From Ferrovibrio sp964218355 (lineage in GTDB: Bacteria > Pseudomonadota > Alphaproteobacteria > Ferrovibrionales > Ferrovibrionaceae), in NCBI RefSeq assembly GCF_964218355.1, contig NZ_CAXPMC010000013.1, positions 1 to 64,000 on the forward strand: 64,000 nucleotides of DNA, written 5' to 3'. Shown here piece after piece: positions 19,177-29,600 of this stretch. Both the position numbers and the translations under genes were made by a program. Below the pieces are notes generated by a model. The model made no database searches. It was not told where the DNA came from and saw nothing but the letters and a program-made list of their open reading frames with translations. Positions within the stretch are counted from its first letter, which is position 1. Each line of letters begins with the position of its first letter.

Positions 19177-20100
19177 TCAGCCGGCCATCTTCGCCACTTC
19201 CGCGGCGAAGTCGTCGGCTTTCTTTTCGACACCCTCGCCCAGCTGGAAACGGACAAAGGCGGTCAGCTCGATCGGTGCGCCGGCATCCTTGGCGGCCTTC
19301 TCGATGGCCTTGCCAACCTGGGTTTCGCCATCGATCACGAAGGTCTGCTCCAGCAGCACGACCTCCTGGTAGAACTTGCGGATGCGGCCTTCCACCATCT
19401 TGGCGATAATGTCGGCCGGCTTGCCCGAACCGGCAGCCTGCTCGGTCAGGACGGTCCGCTCGCGCTCGACCAGGGTCTGGTCCAGGTCCTTGGTGCTGAC
19501 CGACTGCGGGTTGGTCGCCGCAATATGCATGGCCAGCTGCTTGCCGATCTGCTCCAGCACCTCGCGCTTGCCGGCCGACTTCAGGGCAACCAGCACGCCG
19601 AGCTTGCCGACGCCTTCCGCCAGCGCACTGTGCACATAGGCAACCACAGCGCCCTGGTCGACGCTGAGGGTGCGGGCACGACGCAGGGTCATGTTCTCGC
19701 CGATAGTGGCGATCGCCTGGGTCACTTCATCCTTGACGTTGCGGCCGGTGCCCGGAAAGGCCGCAGCCTCCAGCTTGGCGAGATCCTCGCCGGCTTCCAG
19801 CGCCACGGTGGCAATGCCGCTGGCCAGTGCCTGGAACTGCGGATTACGGGCGACAAAGTCTGTCTCGGCATTCACCTCGACAATGGCGCCCTTGCCGTCC
19901 TTGATCGCCACGGCGACCAGGCCTTCGGCAGCAACACGGCCCGCCTTCTTGGCGGCAGCCGACAGGCCCTTCTTGCGCAGCCAGTCGATGGCCGCATCAA
20001 GGTCGCCGGCGGTCTCGCCCAGCGCCTTCTTGCAATCCATCATTCCGGCGCCGGTCTTCTCGCGCAGGTCCTTCACCAGGGCCGCAGTGATCTCAGCCAT
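19177..20100 (-). CDS. tsf: Elongation factor Ts
   Basis: EF-Ts (307 residues) is the nucleotide exchange factor for EF-Tu. The N-terminal UBA-like domain ITAALVKDLREKTGAGMMDC is followed by KKALGETAGDLDAAIDWLRK and the core motif ETDFVARN. The ATG at 20100 has GAGAGG upstream; the longer open frame has no similarity to the family. It follows rpsB after a 117-bp gap with a strong hairpin. Confidence 0.98.
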   Translation of the reverse strand: MAEITAALVKDLREKTGAGMMDCKKALGETAGDLDAAIDWLRKKGLSAAAKKAGRVAAEGLVAVAIKDGKGAIVEVNAETDFVARNPQFQALASGIATVALEAGEDLAKLEAAAFPGTGRNVKDEVTQAIATIGENMTLRRARTLSVDQGAVVAYVHSALAEGVGKLGVLVALKSAGKREVLEQIGKQLAMHIAATNPQSVSTKDLDQTLVERERTVLTEQAAGSGKPADIIAKMVEGRIRKFYQEVVLLEQTFVIDGETQVGKAIEKAAKDAGAPIELTAFVRFQLGEGVEKKADDFAAEVAKMAG

Positions 20101-20168
20101 GTCAGTCCTCTCAATGCTTCTCGGTTGCCCGGACATTGCCCGGTAATCGTATGGTCATCAAAACGGCT

Positions 20169-20202
20169 GCGGCGCCCCGTCGGAATCCGACCGGGGCGCC
20201 GC
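20169..20202 (-). terminator. Strong hairpin between rpsB and tsf (attenuator)
   Basis: GCGGCGCCCCG (20169-20179) pairs perfectly with CGGGGCGCCGC (20192-20202). The inner arms TCGGA and TCCGA extend the stem, with a single bulged C. On the minus strand it is followed by AGCCGTTTTG, a short T-run. It lies 15 bp after the rpsB stop and probably ends part of the rpsB transcription or sets the rpsB to tsf ratio. Confidence 0.7.
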
Positions 20203-20217
20203 GACCGTGCATCAGGC

Positions 20218-21009
20218 TCAGGCCTGGGCCGCGGCTTCGCCGCCTGCGGCCGGTTCGGCAATGGCCTCGACCGGCAGCTCCTCGGCGGCGCCGATATCGG
20301 CACCGCTGGCCGACAGCTGCTCTTCGATGCCGCTCAGGACGGCCAGCGAGAACAGGTCGCAGTACAGGTTGATGGCGCGCAGTGCGTCATCATTGCCCGG
20401 CACCGGGTAGGTGATGCCCTGCGGATCCGAGTTCGAATCGAGCACCGCGACAACCGGGATGCCCAGCGTGCGGGCTTCGGCGATGGCGATGTCTTCCTTG
20501 ACCGTGTCGATCACGATCATGATATCCGGAAGTCCGCCCATGTCCTTGATGCCGCCCAGCGCCCGGTCGAGCTTTTCGCGCTCGCGGGTGAGATTCAGCA
20601 CTTCCTTCTTGGTAAGGCCGGCAGTGTTCTGCTCGGAACCGAGCAGCTCTTCCAGCTCCTTCAGGCGCTTGATCGACTGGGAGATGGTCTTCCAGTTGGT
20701 CAGCATGCCGCCAAGCCAGCGATGGTTCACGAAGAACTGACCGCACTTGGCCGCCGCCTCGGCGATCGCCTCGGAAGCCTGCCGCTTGGTGCCGACGAAC
20801 AGCACACGGCCACCGCCGGCAGTGACATCGCGCACGGCCTGCAGGGCCCGATGCAGCATCGGCACCGACTGCTGCAGGTCGATGATGTGAACGTTGTTGC
20901 GCTCCCCGAACAGGAACGGCTTCATTTTCGGATTCCAGCGGTGGGTCTGGTGTCCGAAATGCACGCCAGCTTCGATCAGCTGACGCATGGTAAAGGTCGG
21001 CAGGGTCAT
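20218..21009 (-). CDS. rpsB: 30S ribosomal protein S2
   Basis: S2 (263 residues) binds the 30S body near S1. The N-terminus TFTMRQLIEAGVHFGHQTHR and the block NHRWLGGMLTNWKTISQSIK are diagnostic. The C-terminal tail from about residue 230 is Ala/Glu rich, common in alphaproteobacterial S2. It heads the rpsB-tsf-pyrH-frr cluster and has a leader of about 135 nt after the promoter at 21151-21179. Confidence 0.98.
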   Translation of the reverse strand: MTLPTFTMRQLIEAGVHFGHQTHRWNPKMKPFLFGERNNVHIIDLQQSVPMLHRALQAVRDVTAGGGRVLFVGTKRQASEAIAEAAAKCGQFFVNHRWLGGMLTNWKTISQSIKRLKELEELLGSEQNTAGLTKKEVLNLTREREKLDRALGGIKDMGGLPDIMIVIDTVKEDIAIAEARTLGIPVVAVLDSNSDPQGITYPVPGNDDALRAINLYCDLFSLAVLSGIEEQLSASGADIGAAEELPVEAIAEPAAGGEAAAQA

Positions 21010-21150
21010 CCTCTATCCTTCTCCGGTTGGGCCGCCGCAGGCACGTCCTGCCCCTGGAACCGAAATTCCGCCGGGACCGGACACCGGAACGCTGCCATGG
21101 GATGTCTCCCCAGGGCCGCGCAAGCCTGCGTGTGGGTTTGAACGCCGCGG

Positions 21151-21179
21151 CTTTTACCCCCTTGCCCGGCTTCTGGCAA
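21151..21179 (-). promoter_or_regulatory. Likely rpsB promoter
   Basis: On the minus strand: TTGCCA (21179-21174), a 17-bp spacer, and TAAAAG (21156-21151). The -35 matches five of six consensus bases. The implied start near 21144 leaves a leader of about 135 nt, long enough for the S2 autoregulation known from other bacteria. Confidence 0.55.
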
Positions 21180-21274
21180 GCCCCCGTTTCATCCCAGGCA
21201 AGTTTTCCCGCCTCGCTACAACCACAGGCTTCCTGCCACTGGCGTCTGGCAGGCGGCCATGGTGTTATGATCGC

Positions 21275-22588
21275 ATGTCGTCGGCGGTCCTCACTCAGAA
21301 AGAGCTGGATGCCCTGCTGGTTTCCCAGGAACGCTTCGCGCGGGGTGCCAGGGGGGGTAACCGCTTGAATTTACAGTTCCAGGATGCCTCCGGTCTGAAT
21401 TTCGCCAATCGCGACCTGCGGGAATGCGCCATGGTCGGCGGCAATTTCCGGAACGGGGTTTTCAAGTTTGCCCGCCTTGCCGGCGCCAATTTCTACGGTG
21501 CCGTGCTTGAGGGTGCCGACCTGACTTCCGCCGACCTCACCCGGGCCGACCTGCGCGGGGCCCTGATGCGGGCGGCCAACCTGGAATTTGCCGATCTGTC
21601 CGGCGCCGATCTGCGCGATGGCCGGCTGCTGAAGCCCGATGAGACCGGAAACCTGGTGCCCATCGCGGTCGGCGGCGCCGTGACCGAGCGGGCGCAGATG
21701 ACCCATTCCCGGCTGGTCGGCGCCAAGCTGGGCCGGATCATGAGCCAGCAGGCCGACCTCAGCCATGCCAACCTGGCGAACGCCCGGCTGGTCGATGCCG
21801 ATCTGTCCAATTCCGACCTGCGCGGGGCCATATTCGTCGGGGCCGATCTGACCAACACCAACATGAGCGGATGCAGCCTGTCCGGCGCAGTCCTTGCCGG
21901 TGCCCTGCTGCATGGCACGAAGTTCGAAGGCGCCGACCTCGCCGGCGCCTTCTTCCGGTCCTCCGAAATGCGCGACGCCCGCCTCAATGGCGCCCTGATG
22001 GCGAAAAACCTCGCCGAACTCGACAAGCCGCTGCAGATCGTGCTGCGTGAGCATCTGCTGTGGGCGGAATCGCTGGGCATCAAGGGGCGCCGCGCCGATT
22101 TCAGCCGCATCGACATGTCCGGCGTCAAGCTGCAGCAGATCGACCTCTCGGCCGCCTTGTTCGTACAGGCCACCCTGGTTGAAGCCGATTTCGGCGGTTC
22201 GGTCCTGTCCATGGCCGATTTTTCCGATGGCATGCTGCTGAATGCCAACTTCGTCGGCGCTGATCTGCGTGGAGCGAAATTCGCCGCTGCCAACCTGATC
22301 GGCTGTAATTTCAGCGGCGCCCGCCTCGGGCCAATGCCGATTTCCTCCCTCGAAGGCCGCCGCTGGCATACCAGTTTCGAGGATGCCAATCTGGGCCAGG
22401 CCAATCTGGCCGGCTGCCAGCTGGATGGCGCCCGCTTCGACCGGGCGATCCTGATGCAGGCCGACCTGCGTGGCGCCAATTTGCGCGGGGCCAGTTTCCG
22501 CCATGCCGACCTCAAGGGCACCGATCTGCGGGAAGCCGACGTGACCGGAGCGGATTTCACCGATGCCAGCGGCGTTAACCTGTCTTAA
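21275..22588 (+). CDS. Pentapeptide-repeat protein with FliM-like N-terminus (paralogue 1)
   Basis: This 437-residue protein is built mostly of A(D/N)Lxx pentapeptide repeats, which fold into a right-handed quadrilateral beta helix. There are two repeat blocks (about residues 30-235 and 270-435), split by a non-repeat segment around 240-270 containing LREHLLWAESLGIKG. A second break near residue 115 reads LLKPDETGNLVPI. The N-terminal VLTQKELDALL resembles the CheY-binding motif of FliM (LSQxEIDALL). There is no signal peptide or membrane segment, so it is probably cytoplasmic. A TATGAT box lies just upstream, but no clear ribosome binding site is seen. The function is unknown; possible roles are as a scaffold or DNA mimic. 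It is 41 bp from its paralogue. Confidence 0.85.
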   Translation: MSSAVLTQKELDALLVSQERFARGARGGNRLNLQFQDASGLNFANRDLRECAMVGGNFRNGVFKFARLAGANFYGAVLEGADLTSADLTRADLRGALMRAANLEFADLSGADLRDGRLLKPDETGNLVPIAVGGAVTERAQMTHSRLVGAKLGRIMSQQADLSHANLANARLVDADLSNSDLRGAIFVGADLTNTNMSGCSLSGAVLAGALLHGTKFEGADLAGAFFRSSEMRDARLNGALMAKNLAELDKPLQIVLREHLLWAESLGIKGRRADFSRIDMSGVKLQQIDLSAALFVQATLVEADFGGSVLSMADFSDGMLLNANFVGADLRGAKFAAANLIGCNFSGARLGPMPISSLEGRRWHTSFEDANLGQANLAGCQLDGARFDRAILMQADLRGANLRGASFRHADLKGTDLREADVTGADFTDASGVNLS

Positions 22589-22629
22589 CGCCTGTCCGGT
22601 ATGCTACCGTGCCCGGACGGAGCGCCTGA

Positions 22630-23949
22630 ATGAATAACCCGGTCAAAGTCATCGCCCAGTACGAGATCGACGAATTCTTCGAAGATCACGCCAATTATGT
22701 CCGTGGTGTCCGCGGCGGCAAACGCATGGTGCTGCATTTCCGCGATGCCTCGCGGCTCGATTTCAGCGGCAAGGAACTGAGCTCCGCGGATTTTGTCGGC
22801 AGCAAGATGAATTATGCCGATTTCAGCCACGCCTTGCTGGCCGGCTCATCGTTTTTCGCCACCGACCTGCAGGGTGCCGACTTCCGCCGCGCCGACCTCA
22901 CCAAAGCCGACCTGCGTGGAGTCAACCTGCGCAATGCCAATCTGGAATCGGCCAATCTCACCAATGCCGATATCCGCGACGGCGTGCTGCTGCGACCGGA
23001 CGAGGATGGCAACCTGATCGCCGTGCTCAAGCGCGCCACCTCGATCGACAACGCAAAAATGGCCGGCGCCAACCTGACCTCGGCCAAGCTGGGCAAGGTC
23101 GTCGGCCGCAACACCGATCTCAGCAACTGCAACTTCTCCAATGCCAAGCTGAACGGCGCCGACCTGTCCGGCTCCAACCTGTCCGGCTGCCTGTTCACCG
23201 GCGCCGACCTTACCGGCTCGAACATGTCGCATTGCGTGCTGCATGGCTCGGTTCTGGCCGGCGCCGTGATCAACGAGACAAATTTCGACGGCGCCGATCT
23301 GACCGCCGCGTATTTCCGGCCGATGGATCTGCGCGATACGGATATGACCAAGGCGATACTGCCGCGCAGTCTGGATAATCTGGACCGCTCGCTGCAGTTC
23401 ATCGTGCGCGAGCACCTGACCTGGATCGAGACGCTGGGCAAACAGGGGATGAGGGTGGATTTCAGCCGCTATGATCTCTCCGACCTGAAGCTGAACAACA
23501 TCAACTTCTCGGCCGGTGACTTCTCATACGCGATCCTGCGCAACACCGACTTCTCCGGCGCCCGCTTCGTGCTGGCAGACCTGCGTGGCGCAATGATGCT
23601 GAATGCCAATTTTGCCACCAGCAACCTGCAGGGTGCGAAATTCGATCGCGCCATCATGACAAACGCCGATTTCCGTGGCGCCCGGCTGTCACCGGTCAGC
23701 ATCTCGGGGGCCCGCAACCGTCACCAGCCGGCCTCGCTGCAGGAATGCAACCTGACCCAGGCGAAATTCCAGGGCGCCGACCTTGAGGGGGCAATCTTCA
23801 ACCGCTCGATCCTGACGATGACCGACCTGCGCAGTGCTAACCTGCGCGGCTGCTCGTTCCTTGATGCCGATCTGACCAATGCCGACCTGCGCGGCGCCGA
23901 CCTCGAAGGAGCCGATCTGCGCGGGGTTATTGGCTACAAGTCCGACTAG
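22630..23949 (+). CDS. Pentapeptide-repeat protein (paralogue 2)
   Basis: This 439-residue protein has the same architecture as its upstream neighbour: an N-terminal segment VIAQYEIDEFFEDH, a VRGVRGGKRM stretch (matching ARGARGGNR in paralogue 1), pentapeptide repeats, the break LLRPDEDGNLIAV, a middle segment VREHLTWIETLGKQG, and more repeats. Conservation of the non-repeat parts shows a tandem duplication, now well diverged, rather than chance repeat similarity. GGAG lies eight bases before the ATG. Its TAG stop overlaps the stop of pepN on the other strand. The function is unknown. Confidence 0.85.
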   Translation: MNNPVKVIAQYEIDEFFEDHANYVRGVRGGKRMVLHFRDASRLDFSGKELSSADFVGSKMNYADFSHALLAGSSFFATDLQGADFRRADLTKADLRGVNLRNANLESANLTNADIRDGVLLRPDEDGNLIAVLKRATSIDNAKMAGANLTSAKLGKVVGRNTDLSNCNFSNAKLNGADLSGSNLSGCLFTGADLTGSNMSHCVLHGSVLAGAVINETNFDGADLTAAYFRPMDLRDTDMTKAILPRSLDNLDRSLQFIVREHLTWIETLGKQGMRVDFSRYDLSDLKLNNINFSAGDFSYAILRNTDFSGARFVLADLRGAMMLNANFATSNLQGAKFDRAIMTNADFRGARLSPVSISGARNRHQPASLQECNLTQAKFQGADLEGAIFNRSILTMTDLRSANLRGCSFLDADLTNADLRGADLEGADLRGVIGYKSD

Positions 23950-26603
23950 TCTGCCAGTGATTTCGAGGCAATCTCGTAGACATCCGTGGACAGCTTCGGC
24001 GCCGTCAGGATGCGCTGCAATTCGGCTTTCATCCTAGCCTGTCGCCCTGCATCGAAACGTTTCCAGCGGCCGAGCGGGGCCAGCAGCCGCGCCGCCACCT
24101 GCGGGTTGACTGGATCAAGCTGCAGAATCCGGTCGGCATGGAAGGCATAGCCGGAACCGTCCGCCGCATGGTAGCGCAGCGCGTTGGCCGTGAAGCTGCC
24201 GATCAGGGCACGCACCTTGTTCGGCTTCTGCATTGAAAACCCCGGATGCGCCAGCAGGGCCTGCACCCGCTGCAGCGTGTCGGGGCGAGACGAGACCGCC
24301 TGCAGCGCAAACCACTTGTCCATCACCAGGGCATCGTCGCGGAAGCGTGCCTCGAAATCATCGAATGCGGCCTGCCTTTCCGGTCCGTCGAGATCAGCCA
24401 GCAAACGCAGGGCGGCCATACGGTCGGTCATATTGTCGGCCGCCTTGTACTGCCCGGCGATCCGCTCCAGCAGGGCGACGTCGCTTTCGGCCAGTGCCGA
24501 GAGGTAAGACAAGGCCGCATTCTTCAGGGCGCGGCGCCCTGCCGGCGCCGCATCCGGCGAGTATGGGCCGCTTTCACGGCTGGCTTCATACAACGTCTCG
24601 AATGTGACGCGATGCGCGGCAGCAACCTGCCGGCGCAGCGCCCTGCGGGCGGCATGGATCGCGTCCACATCCACCACTGCCATACGGTCGGCAATATAAT
24701 CCTCATCGGGCAGAGCGACAGCCTCCGCTGCGAAGGCCGGCTCCAGGCCGTCATCATGCAGTATCTGCCCGATCGCATCGATGAAGGCCGGGTCGTAGGC
24801 CGCATCGGCGGGTTTACCGGCCTGAATCTCGGTGACCCGCTGCAGCAGCAGGTCGGTGGCGAATTGCTGGCCGGCTTCCCAGCGTGCGAAGGGGTCGCTG
24901 TCATGAGCCATCAGGAAGGCCCTCTCGGCGCCATCCTGCCGCACATGCACCAGCACCGGCGCCGAGAAGCCGCGGTTCAGCGACAATGCCTTCGGCTGCG
25001 GCAGGTTGACAAAACGGAAGGTCTGATTGGGGGTCGTCAATTGCAGCAGACGACCTGGCTTTGCTGTATCCGCCTCACCTTCCAGCCGCAGCGGAATGTC
25101 GCGGCCCTGCCCGTCCAGCAGGCCGATAGCAAACGGGATATGCATCGGCGCCTTGTCGGGTTGCCCCGGAGTCGGGGGGCAGCTCTGCCGCACTGTCAGA
25201 TGATAACTGCCCTCGCCGGCATCATAACGGCCCTCGATCTCCAGCTCGGGCGTACCGGCCTGACTGTACCACAGCCTGAACTGTGACAGGTCCGCGCCAT
25301 TGGCATCGGCCATGGCGGCGGCGAAATCATCGCAGGTGGCCGCGGTGCCGTCATGGCGCTCGACATAGAACCGCATGCCCTTCTGGAAGCCATCCTCTCC
25401 CAACAGGGTATGCATCATGCGGATCACCTCGGCGCCTTTCTCGTAGACCGTCGCCGTATAGAAATTGTCGATGGCGATATACGAATCCGGCCGCACCGGA
25501 TGGGCCAGCGGGCCGGCATCCTCGCGGAACTGCCGTGCCCGCAGCGCCCGCACGTCACGGATGCGGGTGACCGGCCGCGAGCGCATGTCTGCCGAGAATT
25601 CCTGATCGCGGAAAACCGTCAGGCCCTCCTTCAGACTGAGCTGGAACCAGTCTCGGCAGGTGATCCGGTCGCCAGTCCAGTTATGGAAATACTCATGCGC
25701 GACCACGGATTCGATTCCGGCAAAATCCGCATCCGTTGCCGTCTCCTGATCCGCGAGGATGTACTTGTCATTGAAGATGTTCAGGCTCTTGTTTTCCATC
25801 GCGCCCATATTGAAATCACTGACGGCGACGATGTTGAAAAGATCGAGGTCGTATTCGAGACCGAAACGGGTCTCATCCCAGCGCATCGAGCGCTTGAGTG
25901 CGTCCATGGCATAGGTGGTACGGCCTTCCTTGCCATGCTCGACGAAAATACGCAGGCGCACGTTACGGCCGCTCCGTGTCACGAAGCTGTCTTCGTTGCA
26001 GCCGAGGTCGCCGGCGACCAGGGCGAAGAGATAGCTCGGCTTCGGGAACGGATCCTCCCAGACGGCATAATGCCGGCCATCGGGCAATGCGCCCTCTTCC
26101 GCCAGATTGCCATTCGACAGCAGTACCGGGCAGGCCTTGCGGTCGGCCCGGATGGTGACCCGGTAGACCGCCATCACATCCGGCCGGTCAGCAAAATAGG
26201 TGATGCGGCGGAAACCCTCTGCCTCGCATTGCGTGCAGTAGACTCCGCTCGACTGGTACAGCCCCGAAAGCTGCGTGTTGCCGGCCGGGTCGATGCGTAC
26301 TTCGGTTTGCAGCACGAAGAAGCCCGCCGGTGGCTTTGTAATGGTCAGCCCCCTGTCCGTCAGGCTGTACTCGCCATCGGCAAGCGGCCGGCCATCGAGA
26401 TGGACCGCCAGCAGGACCAGATTCTCGCCATCCAGATGCAGCGGCGCGTCCGCCGCGGTGCCGGCATTCGGCTCGATCTCCAGCCGTGCCTTCACCCGCG
26501 TGACATGAGGTTCCAGATCGAATTCCAGCGCGACCCTGCGGATCCAGTAATCCGGCTGGCGATAATCCCTGCGATGAATGGCCGGGGGCAGCGGCTGGGT
26601 CAT
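23946..26603 (-). CDS. pepN: Aminopeptidase N (M1 family)
   Basis: This 885-residue zinc aminopeptidase removes N-terminal residues from peptides in the cytoplasm. The exopeptidase motif GAMEN lies near residue 270. The zinc site is HEYFHNW near 305, with the distal Glu in LKEGLTVFRDQEFS. The C-terminal region is the helical DUF3458-type domain of the bacterial PepN subgroup. It begins 8 bp after dnaE and is probably co-transcribed with it. Confidence 0.96.
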   Translation of the reverse strand: MTQPLPPAIHRRDYRQPDYWIRRVALEFDLEPHVTRVKARLEIEPNAGTAADAPLHLDGENLVLLAVHLDGRPLADGEYSLTDRGLTITKPPAGFFVLQTEVRIDPAGNTQLSGLYQSSGVYCTQCEAEGFRRITYFADRPDVMAVYRVTIRADRKACPVLLSNGNLAEEGALPDGRHYAVWEDPFPKPSYLFALVAGDLGCNEDSFVTRSGRNVRLRIFVEHGKEGRTTYAMDALKRSMRWDETRFGLEYDLDLFNIVAVSDFNMGAMENKSLNIFNDKYILADQETATDADFAGIESVVAHEYFHNWTGDRITCRDWFQLSLKEGLTVFRDQEFSADMRSRPVTRIRDVRALRARQFREDAGPLAHPVRPDSYIAIDNFYTATVYEKGAEVIRMMHTLLGEDGFQKGMRFYVERHDGTAATCDDFAAAMADANGADLSQFRLWYSQAGTPELEIEGRYDAGEGSYHLTVRQSCPPTPGQPDKAPMHIPFAIGLLDGQGRDIPLRLEGEADTAKPGRLLQLTTPNQTFRFVNLPQPKALSLNRGFSAPVLVHVRQDGAERAFLMAHDSDPFARWEAGQQFATDLLLQRVTEIQAGKPADAAYDPAFIDAIGQILHDDGLEPAFAAEAVALPDEDYIADRMAVVDVDAIHAARRALRRQVAAAHRVTFETLYEASRESGPYSPDAAPAGRRALKNAALSYLSALAESDVALLERIAGQYKAADNMTDRMAALRLLADLDGPERQAAFDDFEARFRDDALVMDKWFALQAVSSRPDTLQRVQALLAHPGFSMQKPNKVRALIGSFTANALRYHAADGSGYAFHADRILQLDPVNPQVAARLLAPLGRWKRFDAGRQARMKAELQRILTAPKLSTDVYEIASKSLAD

Positions 26604-26611
26604 GGTTTGCT

Positions 26612-29600
26612 CTAGATGTCGTAGACCTCGATCACGCCCGGCAGCACGCGGATCTGGTGACGGATGGTCGGATTGATGGCATAGCCTGATGGCAACCGGA
26701 TATCGGCCTCCAGGCCACCGGGCACGCCCTGCTCTTCGATCTTGAGGCCGAGCAGAACCTGCCCGCGGCCCCTGCCGGCTTTGTCGAGCAGCCCCCTGAT
26801 CTGACCAAAGGACCTGTCATCCTCCACCATGATCCTGATGCCGGCAGCGGCGCGGGCGGCCACGTCATCTAGCCGCTCCACCTTCTGGGCGCTGAGGCGC
26901 GGCTGCTCACCATCGGCACGGCCAGACAATGTCCAGACCACGTTGGTGCCGGCATCCAGCAGTTCGCGATACTGCGCCAGGACTTCCGAAAACAGCATCA
27001 CTTCATACATGCCGGAAGCATCGGAACACTGGACGAAGGCAAAGCGGTTTCCGGTCTTCTGCGAGGTGCGCTCCTGTTTCGAGATCACCGTGCCGCCGAT
27101 CTTGACAATCTGCTCGCTGGAATGAAGCTGCCTGAGCACATCGGCGTAACGCTTCACGCCAACCCGGTTCAGCGTCGCCTGATAGGCATCCAGCGGATGC
27201 GCCGACAGATAGAAGCCAATCGCCTCGAACTCTTTGGCCAGCTGGTCCATCGGCGTCCAGATATCGCCTTCCGGCAGCTTGGGCAGCGGGGCATCCGTGC
27301 CGCCACCGCCGAACAGCGATACCTGGTTGGAGCTGCGTTCCTCGGCCTTGCTCTGGGCATAACGGATCAGGGTCTCCAGCCCGGCAATCACTTTCGACCG
27401 GTTCTTTTCCAGTCCGTCAAAGGCGCCGGCCTTGGCGACGTTTTCCAGCATGCGTTTGTTCAACGCCGTCGGGTCGACCCGGCCGGCAAAATCGAACAGT
27501 GACCGGAAAGTCCCGCCCTTCTCACGCTCTGCCACGATCTGCCCCATAGGCGCCGCACCGACATTGCGCACCGCGGCCAAAGCGTAACGGATCGCACCCT
27601 TCTCCGCCTTGCCCTTGTCGTATTCCACCGAGAATTCGACCTCGGACCGGTTGATGTCCGGCGGCAGCAGGCTGATGCCCTGCCGGGCACATTCCTGCCG
27701 GAACACGTTCAGCTTGTCGGTATTGGAAATGTCGAGTGTCATCGACGCGGCGATGAACTCGACAGGGTAGTTCGCCTTCAGATAGGCCGTCTGCCAGGCC
27801 ACCAGCGCATAGGCGGCGGCATGGCTCTTGTTGAAGCCGTATCCGGCGAATTTCTCGACCAGTTCGAAGATAAAGGCGGCCTGTTTGGGATCGACACCCT
27901 TTTCCTTGGCGCCGGTAACGAAACGCTCCTTCTGCGCATCCATCTCAGCCTTGATCTTCTTGCCCATGGCGCGGCGCAGCAGGTCGGCTTCGCCCAGCGA
28001 ATACCCGGCCAGAACCTTGGCGATTTCCATCACCTGTTCCTGGTAGATGATGACGCCGTAGGTTTCCTCAAGTACCGGCTTCAGCCAGTCATGCAGATAG
28101 TCCGGGGTCTCCCGCCCCTGTTTGCGGGCGATATAGCTCGGGATATTTTCCATCGGGCCCGGGCGATACAGGGCCACCAGCGCAATCAGGTCCTCGAAGG
28201 CATCCGGCTTCATCTGCCGCAGCATGTCGCGCATGCCACTGCCTTCAAACTGGAACACGCCGACCGCATCGCCGCGCCCGAGCAGTTCGAAAGTGGGCTG
28301 GTCGCTGAGCGGAATGGATGCCAGGTCGATCTTCACGCCGCGCTTGCGGATCAGCTCGACCGCCTTCTCGAGTACATCCAGCGTTTTCAGGCCGAGAAAG
28401 TCGAATTTCACCAGGCCGGCAGCCTCGGCGTATTTCATCGAGAACTGGGTTGCCGGCATGCTGGCATGCGGGTCGCGGTAGAGCGGCACCAGTTCGACCA
28501 GCGGCCGATCGCCGATCACCACGCCGGCCGCATGGGTCGAGGCGTTGCGGTACAGTCCTTCCAGTTTCAGTGCCACGTCCATCATGCGGGCGACATTCTC
28601 GTCGCGGTCGCGTTCTTCGCGCAGGCGCACCTCTTCCTTGATCGCCTGCGCCAGGGTCACCGGATTGGCCGGATTGTTCGGTACCAGCTTGCAGATACGG
28701 TCCACCTGCCCCAATGGCAGCTGCAATACGCGGCCGACATCGCGGAGCGCGGCACGGGCCTGCAGCTTGCCGAAGGTGATGATCTGGGCAACGTTTGCGG
28801 CGCCGTACTTTTCCTGCACATAGTGGATCACCTCTTCGCGGCGTTCCTGGCAGAAGTCGATATCGAAGTCGGGCATCGACACGCGTTCCGGGTTGAGGAA
28901 GCGCTCGAACAGCAGGCCGAAACGCAGCGGATCGAGGTCGGTGATGGTCAGCGCCCAGGCGACCACCGAGCCGGCACCGGAGCCGCGGCCCGGTCCGACG
29001 GCAATGCCATTGCGCTTCGACCACTGGATGAAATCGGCCACGATCAGGAAGTAGCCGGGGAATTTCATGTTGATGATCGTCTCGCATTCGAAATCGAGAC
29101 GATCCCGGTAGGGTTTGGCGTCATCGCCCGACACGCCGATCTGCTGCAACCGCCGCTCCAGTCCCTCGCGGGCCATACGGCGGAGCATGTCGGCCTCGCT
29201 CTCGCCGCTGCCATCACCGAAACCAGGCAGGATCGGCTTGCGTTCCTCGGCCTTGATGGCGCAGCGCCGGGCGATCACCAGCGTGTTCTCGATCGCCTCG
29301 GGCAGATCGGCGAACAGCACCCGCATCTCCTCGGCCGACTTGAAGCGGTGATCGGGAGTAACGCGCCGGCGATCCTGCTCGCCCACATAGGTCCCCTCGG
29401 CGATGCAGAGCAGGGCGTCATGGGCCTCGTACATGCTCTCGTCGGAGAAATAGCAGTCGTTGGTGGCCACCAGCGGCAGGTCCAGCGCGTAGGCCAGGTC
29501 GATCTGGGCTTCCTCGGTCTTGCTTTCGATGGCCCAGCCATGGCGCTGCAGCTCGACATAGAGGCGCCCGGGAAAGATGCCCTTCAGCCGCTCGATCTGT

